NCBI RefSeq assembly: GCF_002770725.1
Contig: NZ_NQVN01000030.1
Location: forward strand, 1-44,798
From: Pleomorphomonas carboxyditropha
GTDB lineage: Bacteria > Pseudomonadota > Alphaproteobacteria > Rhizobiales > Pleomorphomonadaceae
Length of the DNA stretch: 44,798 nucleotides
Direction of reading: 5' to 3'
Shown here: positions 39,151 to 44,798 of the stretch, piece after piece
Numbering within the stretch: position 1 is the first letter of the stretch
Layout: the number at the start of each line of letters is the position of its first letter
The notes under the pieces: model-generated
The model's database searches: none
The model's input: only the letters and a program-made list of their open reading frames with translations
Told to the model about the DNA's origin: nothing
Translations under genes and position numbers: made by a program

Positions 39151-39348
39151 ATGCAAACTGAAGGCGAATTGATCAGCGCTCAAGACGTGTGCCGCCGCTA
39201 TGGCATCGTCGACATGACGCTCTACCGCTGGCTCAAGGATGCCAACATGGATTTCCCACGCCCGGTTGTCTTGCGCCGCCGGAGGTACTTCTACGCTTCA
39301 GAGGTACAAGCTTGGGAACGCGCTCGGGCGGGGAGGGTGGTGCAATGA
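39151..39348 (+). CDS. AlpA-like helix-turn-helix regulator/excisionase
   Basis: The 65-residue protein has a MerR/AlpA-type winged helix: 'LISAQDVCRRYGIVDMTLYRWLKDANMDFPRPVVLRRRRYFYASEVQAWE', including the 'FPRP' turn and the wing ending in 'W'. Such small proteins act as excisionases or activators of integrase genes in prophages and islands. The GAGGTGA ribosome binding site supports the ATG at 39151 over a GTG nine bases earlier. The stop overlaps the next gene (ATGA). Confidence 0.87.
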   Translation: MQTEGELISAQDVCRRYGIVDMTLYRWLKDANMDFPRPVVLRRRRYFYASEVQAWERARAGRVVQ

Positions 39349-39542
39349 ACGACAAGGTTCTCACCTTTGCCGACCTCAAGGCAGTCTTGCACTTGGCGCT
39401 TTTGCTGAAGGACGACGCGAGCGATGACGAGGGCAATGCGATACTCGCTGCGGATCGGCACGGATCTATGGCTGATCCTCGTGATCTGATCGAAGCTGCT
39501 GAATTGCTCATCACTCTTCTGGATGGGAGGGCGGCGTCATGA
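39345..39542 (+). CDS. Small acidic unknown protein
   Basis: The 65-residue acidic protein starts MNDKVLTFADLKAVLHLALL and appears all-helical. Its ATG lies in the stop of the AlpA-like gene and its own stop overlaps the next start, giving two ATGA junctions. No family is recognised. Confidence 0.65.
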   Translation: MNDKVLTFADLKAVLHLALLLKDDASDDEGNAILAADRHGSMADPRDLIEAAELLITLLDGRAAS

Positions 39543-39838
39543 TCGATAATTCGCTCGTCGCGGTTTCGTTTGAAGTAGTCCGCGCGTTTGGTCTTGAAAA
39601 ATGCGTGAACAAAACGGCAGAATTGATAGCCAAAACCGTGATGGAGTCGGGTTTAGTCAATCTTGAGGCAACGACTGATCTTTTCGTCGAGAATCTGTCG
39701 GCTGCGGCCGGTGATGGATTGATGGAATGGTTCCCCGAAATCACTGATGACGAGGAGATAAAATACTTCCGCCTTGCTTTTTGGACGTCTATTCGAACGA
39801 CAGCGATTGCGAAGTTGCATCAGGGAGGCACGGCGTGA
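39539..39838 (+). CDS. Small unknown protein
   Basis: The 99-residue protein begins MIDNSLVAVSFEVVRAFGLE. It has no recognised motif, signal or membrane span and appears mostly helical. It is coupled on both sides: ATGA with the preceding gene, and GTGA with the following one. Confidence 0.65.
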   Translation: MIDNSLVAVSFEVVRAFGLEKCVNKTAELIAKTVMESGLVNLEATTDLFVENLSAAAGDGLMEWFPEITDDEEIKYFRLAFWTSIRTTAIAKLHQGGTA

Positions 39839-40029
39839 AGATCGATCCCCGCACCTCAGAGGCGATGCGCCTCGCCTCGATTGCCGCCGACGTGGAAGAG
39901 AGGTTCCGCACTGCCATCGCCAGCGGTCGGTATTCGCGAAGCGCGATTGACCGGCTGGAGCGGCAGGTTTGGGCCGCCAAGTCCGCCGCTGAAGACGCCC
40001 GCCTGGCTCTCGGTGGCCGGAAGGGGTGA
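39835..40029 (+). CDS. Small basic unknown protein (GTG start)
   Basis: The 64-residue protein, read from GTG at 39835 inside the previous stop, is 'MKIDPRTSEAMRLASIAADV' then a helical, Arg/Ala-rich sequence 'SGRYSRSAIDRLERQVWAAK', a likely coiled coil. The overlap chain continues into the next gene with another GTGA. An upstream ATG in the same frame (39781) would overlap the previous gene deeply and is less likely. Confidence 0.6.
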   Translation: MKIDPRTSEAMRLASIAADVEERFRTAIASGRYSRSAIDRLERQVWAAKSAAEDARLALGGRKG

Positions 40030-40409
40030 CGTCGGTGAAGCTCCGCGGGCGGTTCAGTACTATCCATCGTCGCAATGGCTGGCCAGAGGAGTTTGCTCTG
40101 GCCAGCCAGCGCTTCGGCGAGGACTGGCGCGCAGCTCGTGAGGACGACGCGGCGGCCATACTGGCTGTCGAGTTCATTGAGCGCCAGTGCCATGAAGAGG
40201 ATTTTGAGTATTTCGTTCTCTGGGCGGTTCACGGCGTCAGTTTCTCCGAGATGCACAAGCGCGGATGGGGCTCAACGGCGGCTATTTCTGCGGCCGTGTT
40301 CCGAGCGGCCGAAGCGGCGCATGCCATATATTCTGGAAACGAAAAGAAAGAGCCTTCAAGATTTCAAATCGAGGCGACGAAGCTGCTGCGTGAGCTGACA
40401 AGAGACTAA
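40026..40409 (+). CDS. Unknown protein, last of the coupled cluster (GTG start)
   Basis: The 127-residue protein contains 'WPEEFALASQRFGEDWRAAREDDAAAILAVEFIERQ' and 'FVLWAVHGVSFSEMHKRGWGSTAAISAAVF', the latter resembling a helix-turn-helix. A GTG in the previous stop is the probable start, and a GTG at 40035 is possible. No family is assigned. It is the last of the run of 4-base overlaps that starts at the AlpA-like gene. Confidence 0.65.
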   Translation: MTSVKLRGRFSTIHRRNGWPEEFALASQRFGEDWRAAREDDAAAILAVEFIERQCHEEDFEYFVLWAVHGVSFSEMHKRGWGSTAAISAAVFRAAEAAHAIYSGNEKKEPSRFQIEATKLLRELTRD

Positions 40410-40537
40410 AGACAGTCACAAATTATAAGGGATGATTCGCCATGACCGCGATGGTAATGCTTCGCGAGCGGAGATTTGTACGCTCAAATGGGCGTGCGCT
40501 TGACATAGACTCAAACGTCAGGCATGAAATGACTAAT

Positions 40538-40553
40538 GGTCATAAATGTGACC
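40538..40553. promoter_or_regulatory. GGTCA-N6-TGACC palindrome, candidate operator
   Basis: A perfect 5-bp inverted repeat in an AT-richer stretch is preceded by further GTCA/TGAC motifs (40517-40534) and by a TTGACA at 40500-40505 that could be a -35 box. It lies between the coupled cluster and the gene starting near 40616, so it may be a promoter-operator of the rightward genes. Confidence 0.35.
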
Positions 40554-40615
40554 GACGGGCCGCAGCGTTCAGACGCACGCGGCTTTTTTCATGCTCTCAT
40601 CCTGAGATATTGCCC

Positions 40616-41314
40616 ATGACGCCCGCGAATCTTATTCGTGCCGCGGCCTCTGTGCTGCCATGCGACAAGCACACACAGACTGTCGCGTGGGTCGAGATCG
40701 GCCGCGCCGGTCTGCGGAGCATCCGGGCGAAGGGCAAGAACCAATCCCCCCTTACTGCCCGCGAGTTTGGCGCCTTTGTTCTTGGTCGCCTCGTCAGCGA
40801 CAGCCGGCCCGACGTCCGCCGCCTTGCGCCCTTGGCTGCCGGCTTGCGGTGCGTATCGCCGTGGGTGGTTTCTGCCGGTTCGGACGGGCTGGCGACGGTT
40901 ACCGGCGTGCCGATGTGGTGGCGCTCCATGGCGGCCCTGCCGGTCGGCCATAGTGCGCTTGATCTGCTCAGCGCCATCGCTGATGACGCCATGCACAACC
41001 GGTTCGATGCCGGTGCGGCTTGGCTGCGCCACATCGTGCTGAGCTTCTCGACGCCAGCGATAGCGATTAATCTTTCCGTGACCGACGAAGCGCGGCAGGT
41101 GCTCGAGGCCGGCGGAACGCTTGCCGAGGCCGTCGCGCCGTTCATCGGGCTGAGGGCGCACTATCAGGTTGAGCCGGCACGGCTCCATCCGGATATCAAA
41201 TCGGCGGTGGTCGCATCCATGCGTGCAGTGCCGATTTCGTCGCGGATCGGCACAGCGCGGACGATCGACCTTTCCGTGTTCGTTGAGTTGATGGAGGAGA
41301 TGCATCATGGATGA
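40616..41314 (+). CDS. Unknown element-encoded protein
   Basis: The 232-residue protein (from MTPANLIRAAASVLPCDKHT) shows no recognised family. It includes 'TVAWVEIGRAGLRSIRAKGKNQSPLTAREFGAFVLGRLVSD', a predicted helical middle and an acidic end 'LSVFVELMEEMHHG'. The frame is open from 40442, but the extra 58 codons look like promoter sequence, with a possible TTGACA and a palindrome, so the later ATG was chosen despite a weak ribosome binding site. It overlaps the next gene by 8 bases. Confidence 0.6.
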   Translation: MTPANLIRAAASVLPCDKHTQTVAWVEIGRAGLRSIRAKGKNQSPLTAREFGAFVLGRLVSDSRPDVRRLAPLAAGLRCVSPWVVSAGSDGLATVTGVPMWWRSMAALPVGHSALDLLSAIADDAMHNRFDAGAAWLRHIVLSFSTPAIAINLSVTDEARQVLEAGGTLAEAVAPFIGLRAHYQVEPARLHPDIKSAVVASMRAVPISSRIGTARTIDLSVFVELMEEMHHG

Positions 41315-41609
41315 TGACCTCCCCTTCACGGGCGTTGTGTATCACGAACACGAGGCCGAGGAAGCCGGGCGCCATCACGCGCGGTCTATCGCCGCGAAAC
41401 ACGGTCCCGTCTATCTCGTCGAGCATCTGAAAACGAACCGGGAGAGCCTGCGACGATTCCTTCGCGTCCTCGTCGGTTCGCCCGCGATGGACGACGGCGC
41501 CGGTCGTAAGTTCGTAGCAAAGCTCACCAATATTGCGTGGCGTGCGTTTGTCGACGAAGCGACCATCATCGCCGCCAACACAGCCGATCCGGCCCGGCCG
41601 GCAAACTGA
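41307..41609 (+). CDS. Small unknown protein
   Basis: The 100-residue protein starts MDDDLPFTGVVYHEHEAEEA and has a basic middle ('LKTNRESLRRFLRVLVGSP'). No domain is recognised. It overlaps the end of the preceding gene, so it is probably made from the same mRNA. A hairpin follows 8 bases after its stop. Confidence 0.6.
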   Translation: MDDDLPFTGVVYHEHEAEEAGRHHARSIAAKHGPVYLVEHLKTNRESLRRFLRVLVGSPAMDDGAGRKFVAKLTNIAWRAFVDEATIIAANTADPARPAN

Positions 41610-41617
41610 TAAGAAAA

Positions 41618-41647
41618 AGGCCGCTCCGGCGCCAACCGGAACGGCCT
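41618..41647. terminator. Stem-loop terminator, possibly bidirectional
   Basis: AGGCCG-C-TCCGG (41618-41629) pairs with CCGGA-A-CGGCCT (41636-41647) with one mismatch. On the minus strand it is followed by CTTTTTCTTAT, a good T-run; on the plus strand the run is missing. It could end transcription entering from the right or act as a weaker plus-strand terminator. Confidence 0.5.
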
Positions 41648-41681
41648 GAAGACATGAACCCATCCCCACATCACCGAGGAT

Positions 41682-42332
41682 GTGCAGAATATGCCTCATG
41701 GTGTTCAGAAAGTCAAACGTGCTCATGTTTTGTCGCCGCGCCGGGGGCGTGCTCTACGGCGCCGCGGAGAAATCGAGCGCCTGATAGCCTTCCGTGCTGA
41801 GTTTGGGTTGCCTTGGCCCGATTTGCAGGGCTTGTCCGACGTTTGGTGCAACAGCCTGTTCGTAGCGATAGGAATGGCGCCAGACCTCCCTATGATGCAG
41901 CAATCCGGAATCGTAGGCATCGTCGGCGAGAGGACCGCACTTAGCTCCTGCCACCGGCTGGAAGAGTTTCTAGAGCGGGTCGGCGGGCGATATCAGCCGC
42001 TGACCGGCCCCAACGCTGGAAAGCTGCTCCATCTAACAGCGGAAGAGCGCTGGGCTTGCTCGATTACCACCATGATGGCGATCGACGAGACCAAGGCGGA
42101 ACGACTTGCGGCCGTCGCGGAAGACCGACGCCAGCGCGACCGGGAGCGCAAACGACGGGAGCGGGCCGGTACGGTCAAGAAGCAACGGACCATTTATGAG
42201 GCTGGAAGCATCAGCCGGGCAAAACCATGGGAAGCACTCGGCATGTCACGGGCGTCTTGGTATCGGGCTGGCAAGCCTGAACCGACTGTTGCGGAACACC
42301 GTGAGACAAGTATGTCCGCGCTCAGTATATAA
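41682..42332 (+). CDS. Putative DNA-binding protein of the element
   Basis: The roughly 216-residue protein (start 41682, or ATG 41691) has an N-terminal part with 'WCNSLFVAIGMAPDLPMMQQSGIVGIVGERTALSS', a very charged linker 'LAAVAEDRRQRDRERKRRERAGTVKKQ', and a C-terminal homeodomain-like helix-turn-helix 'SISRAKPWEALGMSRASWYRAGKPEP'. The KPWEALGxSRASWYR pattern is frequent in small phage and island proteins of Hyphomicrobiales. Its last codons lie in the left arm of a 25-bp inverted repeat, and its stop is in the loop of that repeat, so it could bind there (inference). Confidence 0.7.
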   Translation: MQNMPHGVQKVKRAHVLSPRRGRALRRRGEIERLIAFRAEFGLPWPDLQGLSDVWCNSLFVAIGMAPDLPMMQQSGIVGIVGERTALSSCHRLEEFLERVGGRYQPLTGPNAGKLLHLTAEERWACSITTMMAIDETKAERLAAVAEDRRQRDRERKRRERAGTVKKQRTIYEAGSISRAKPWEALGMSRASWYRAGKPEPTVAEHRETSMSALSI

Positions 42333-42368
42333 TATATGGGAGTGGACACACTTGTCTCACGGTGTTCC
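42293..42368. repeat. 25-bp inverted repeat with an AT-rich loop
   Basis: The left arm (42293-42317, starting GGAACACCGTGAGACAAG) and right arm (42344-42368, ending CTTGTCTCACGGTGTTCC) match as inverted copies at 24 of 25 positions, the one difference being in TATGTCC versus TGTGTCC. The 26-base loop holds TATATAATATAT, a good -10-like sequence. The left arm encodes the end of the preceding protein. It is the longest inverted repeat I found in the window and has no T-run to make it a normal terminator. Confidence 0.85.
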
Positions 42369-42400
42369 AAGGCTGAAACGCCTTTCCAGCTAAGCACTTG

Positions 42401-42522
42401 AGAGCCTATAGGCTCTTTCAATCATCAAATCACAAATCCGGTCCCGAAAGGATCTCGACGCGGAACGTCGAGCGAACCCGCTCAACGGCCCGCAGGGCCA
42501 CTGAGGCGGCGCCGCGCGCCGC
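42401..42522. repeat. Cluster of short palindromes before the tape-measure gene
   Basis: A 16-bp perfect palindrome AGAGCCTATAGGCTCT (42401-42416, followed by TTTC) is followed by hairpins CTCGACG/CGTCGAG (42454-42472), GGCCC/GGGCC (42487-42499) and GCGGCGC/GCGCCGC (42506-42522). Together with the 25-bp repeat they fill the 212-base gap 42333-42544, which contains no gene. The first could be a terminator and the others may structure the leader of the tail gene. Confidence 0.6.
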
Positions 42523-42544
42523 TCACGAAGAAGGATTTCGCATC

Positions 42545-44798
42545 ATGGCTGCACGCGTCGGAGGGCTGTTCCTCGAACTAAACGCCGATGCTAGTGGTCT
42601 CGCCGCAGGCTTAGGCGCGGTTGATATGAAGATCGCTGCGTACGAGCAGAAAATGAAGCGGGCGGCGACCACGTCCGATGTTGCGTGGACTGCTTCGTTC
42701 GGCCGTATCGCTGCATCGGCTAGCATGGCGGCGGCTCGGATCGCCGCGTTTGGCGTTCCCGCTGTAACAGCCGGCCTTGCCGGCGCCGCTGCCGCCGCTC
42801 AGGCCTTTGCGCGCTCGCTGGCTGAAGTCGGCGACAAGGCGAAGATGTCAGGCCTGTCAAACCGTGCGTTTCAGGAACTCGCCTACGTCGCCAAGGTCAA
42901 CCGCATCGAGGTCGACGCGCTCGCCGACGGCATGAAAGAGCTATCGCTCCGCGCCGATGAGTGGATCAAGACCGGTGGCGGCTCGGCAGCCGAGTCATTT
43001 CAGCGCCTTGGCTTCACCGCGTCCGACTTGGCTGAACGCCTCAAAGACCCATCGGCGCTCCTGATAGAAATCACCGGCCGCGTCCAGCAGCTCGACAAAG
43101 CGGCGCAGATCCGCATCTTCGACGAGTTGTTCGGCGGCCAAGGCGGCGAACGGTTCGTTCAGCTCATCTCCCAAGGCGCCGATGGCCTCCGGCGTACGGT
43201 GGCCGAAGCGCATGCGGTCGGCGCGGTTCTCTCCGACGAGGTGCTTGCCAAGGCCGATGAGATCGACCGGAAATTTACAGCGATCACCACCACCATCGGA
43301 ATGGGCATGAAAGGCGCGATCGTCGAAGCCGTCAGCGCGGTTGATGATCTGATTGAGAGCCTCAAAAGCGTCGACGAACAGGGCACGAACCGTCTTCAAG
43401 ATCGCCTCGCCGGCATCGGTGCTGAGCGGGTCGATATCGAGAACAAGATCCTCGCCTTGAAGGCGGAGGACCGGGAAGGCATTGGCGGCGCGTGGGGGGC
43501 GGATAACAGCGCGATCATTTCGACGCTGGAAGACCAGATGAAAGCCCTTGCCGAGGAGGAGTCTCGCATCCTCGGTGTGCTCGAAAAGCGCCGGAACACG
43601 ACGAGCACGCCCGCCAGCGCAGCACTTGAGCCGATCCTCGTTCCATCGACCAGCGCAGTTGCCGTCACGCCGCCAACTCCAGTTCCCGATCCCCGCAAAA
43701 GCCTCGGCTATGTCTCCGCCTATGACGAGGTGATGAAAAAGGCTCGCGAGGCGTCTGCTCAGCTCGAAATGGAGCGCCAGGCACTACGGCTCACGACGGT
43801 CGAAGCGGATGCGCTACGCCGCGCCTTCGAACTGCTCAATCAGGTGCAGTCACAGAACGGCGAGGTCACGCCGCAGCAGCGCCAGGCCATAATCAAGCTC
43901 GCCTCGGATCAGGCCATTCTCGCCGATGAGATCGACCGGGCGAAGATGAAGACGGACGATTTCGCCAAGTCGGCGCAGGAAGGATTCGAGCGCGTTGCCT
44001 CGTCGATCGGCTCTGCCTTGGCGCGGACCAAGGATTGGCAGTCCGTGCTCTCCGAAGTGATCATGCTGCTAGTCGATCTGGCGGCCAAGTGGATCGGTCC
44101 TAAGATCGCATCGGCGCTTGGCGTCGCCAACCAGACCACCGCCACCACCGAGTCCGTTGCCGCGACGGTGTCAAAGACGCTCGCCGGTTCGGTGGCGAAC
44201 GACAACGTGTCGACGGCGGCAGCGAGCAGCGTTGCCAATCTGGCGGCCTATCGCGAGGCTATCGGCTCGATTGAGAGCAGCGGCAATTATTCCGCCCTTG
44301 GTCAGGTTCTCTCCAGCGGCGATCGCGCCTATGGCAAGTATCAGGTCATGGGCAACAACATCGGCCCTTGGACGCAGAGCGCCGTCGGCTACCAGATGAC
44401 GCCGCAGCAGTTCCTGAATTCGCCATGGGCTCAGGATGCCGTGTTCAATCAGCAGTTCGGGAATTCGCTTGCCCGCTACGGCAACGCCAACGACGCGGCG
44501 AGTGTTTGGTTCACCGGCCGGCCCATGGCCACTGGTTCCAGCGCTGTGGATGCGCTCGGGACTTCCGGCTCCCAGTATGTGACCAACTTCAACTCTGCGC
44601 TGGAGAAGACGACGGGCTCGCTGGGCAACATGAATAGCACCGTCAGCGAAGCGGTGGGCTTGATCGGCAAACCGGCGAACAACGCGACGTGGCTTGGTGG
44701 CAGTTCCACGGCGAGCGTGGCTCAGTCTGCATCCAGCGGCCCCCTGGATCTTGGCCAGTTCACCGGTGGCGGGACATCAGGCGGCTTCCTGACCAGCA
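42545..44798 (+). CDS. Phage tail tape-measure protein with lysozyme-like domain (partial)
   Basis: The reading frame is open from ATG 42545 (AAGAAGGA ribosome binding site about 10 bases upstream) to the window end, at least 751 residues. The N-terminus 'VGGLFLELNADASGLAAGLG' then 'KIAAYEQKMKRAAT', an Ala/Gly-rich hydrophobic stretch and long helical regions are typical of tape-measure proteins, which set tail length. Near residues 575-670 is 'AIGSIESSGNYSALGQVL', 'GDRAYGKYQVMGNNIGPWTQ' and 'NDAASVWFTGRPMA', a transglycosylase/lysozyme-like domain with a likely catalytic Glu in 'IESSGNY'. This would open peptidoglycan during DNA entry. The C-terminus is outside the window. Confidence 0.82.
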   Translation, partial: MAARVGGLFLELNADASGLAAGLGAVDMKIAAYEQKMKRAATTSDVAWTASFGRIAASASMAAARIAAFGVPAVTAGLAGAAAAAQAFARSLAEVGDKAKMSGLSNRAFQELAYVAKVNRIEVDALADGMKELSLRADEWIKTGGGSAAESFQRLGFTASDLAERLKDPSALLIEITGRVQQLDKAAQIRIFDELFGGQGGERFVQLISQGADGLRRTVAEAHAVGAVLSDEVLAKADEIDRKFTAITTTIGMGMKGAIVEAVSAVDDLIESLKSVDEQGTNRLQDRLAGIGAERVDIENKILALKAEDREGIGGAWGADNSAIISTLEDQMKALAEEESRILGVLEKRRNTTSTPASAALEPILVPSTSAVAVTPPTPVPDPRKSLGYVSAYDEVMKKAREASAQLEMERQALRLTTVEADALRRAFELLNQVQSQNGEVTPQQRQAIIKLASDQAILADEIDRAKMKTDDFAKSAQEGFERVASSIGSALARTKDWQSVLSEVIMLLVDLAAKWIGPKIASALGVANQTTATTESVAATVSKTLAGSVANDNVSTAAASSVANLAAYREAIGSIESSGNYSALGQVLSSGDRAYGKYQVMGNNIGPWTQSAVGYQMTPQQFLNSPWAQDAVFNQQFGNSLARYGNANDAASVWFTGRPMATGSSAVDALGTSGSQYVTNFNSALEKTTGSLGNMNSTVSEAVGLIGKPANNATWLGGSSTASVAQSASSGPLDLGQFTGGGTSGGFLTS

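Larger units (their letters stand above)
36935..44798 (+). mobile_element. Left part of an integrated prophage-like element (continues past the window)
   Basis: The element starts at the tRNA-Lys remnant and contains, in order, putative integrase arm sites, a tyrosine integrase, a string of small unknown genes with 4-base overlaps, an AlpA-like regulator, further unknown genes, a palindrome-rich gap and a tail tape-measure gene. All called genes run rightward. Third-position G/C bias is weaker than in the chromosomal part. The 5.4 kb between integrase and tape measure holds no recognisable terminase, portal, capsid or replication genes. Confidence 0.85.

Noticed and set aside
41618-41647. Insertion-sequence end
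   Set aside because: The hairpin has no transposase nearby and no flanking direct repeat; a terminator explains it better.

Overview
The window looks like chromosomal DNA of a high-GC alphaproteobacterium of the order Hyphomicrobiales (Rhizobiales). The evidence is strong G/C bias at third codon positions, an agl-type alpha-glucoside operon in the Sinorhizobium order, a cysD-cysNC fusion pair, an sdhE-mfd neighbourhood, and REP/RIME-like palindromes of the type common in rhizobia. The genus cannot be fixed from the sequence alone.

Layout, 1-12.6 kb: a glutathione S-transferase-like gene; a conserved membrane protein; a LysR regulator divergent from a two-gene operon (ALDH7-family dehydrogenase plus a DapB-like reductase that lacks the catalytic histidines); a VapC-type toxin-antitoxin pair; a ThDP-dependent enzyme convergent with an MHS-type MFS transporter; a pair of palindromic repeats; a YdcF-like protein; a RidA-like protein; and a CorA/ZntB-type metal transporter.

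12.7-20.3 kb: a complete alpha-glucoside uptake and hydrolysis operon on the minus strand (binding protein, two permeases, GH13 glucosidase, ATPase) with a divergent LacI-family regulator. A sigma70-like promoter followed at once by a perfect LacI-type operator is visible in the divergent region. 20.5-23.4 kb: sulfate activation (cysD, cysNC). 23.4-36.5 kb: a DHA-type exporter; sdhE; mfd flanked by two membrane-bound GGDEF proteins with opposite defects (one with an intact active site and no I-site, the other with a broken active site and an intact I-site); a three-gene NnrS-like/DUF59/DUF2249 operon preceded by an NnrR/FNR-like box; an iron-dependent alcohol dehydrogenase; and an MFS transporter.

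36.6-36.9 kb: a compact transcription unit with an extended -10 promoter, about 210 nt of strongly foldable RNA and a canonical intrinsic terminator. It may be an undescribed small RNA, although it also contains a 50-codon frame.

36.935 kb to the end: the left part of an integrated element, probably a prophage. It begins with the displaced 3' half of a tRNA-Lys(UUU) gene (the attachment site), followed by GGGGTAAC repeats that resemble integrase arm sites, a P4-type tyrosine integrase, a chain of translationally coupled small genes, an AlpA-like regulator whose Shine-Dalgarno lies in an inverted repeat, several unknown genes, and an intergenic region dense in palindromes that includes a 25-bp inverted repeat. 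It then enters a tail tape-measure protein with a built-in lysozyme-like domain, which runs off the window. No head or terminase genes lie between integrase and tape measure, so the element is either rearranged, tail-like, or carries its head genes further right.

All family assignments come from reading motifs by eye; no database search was run.
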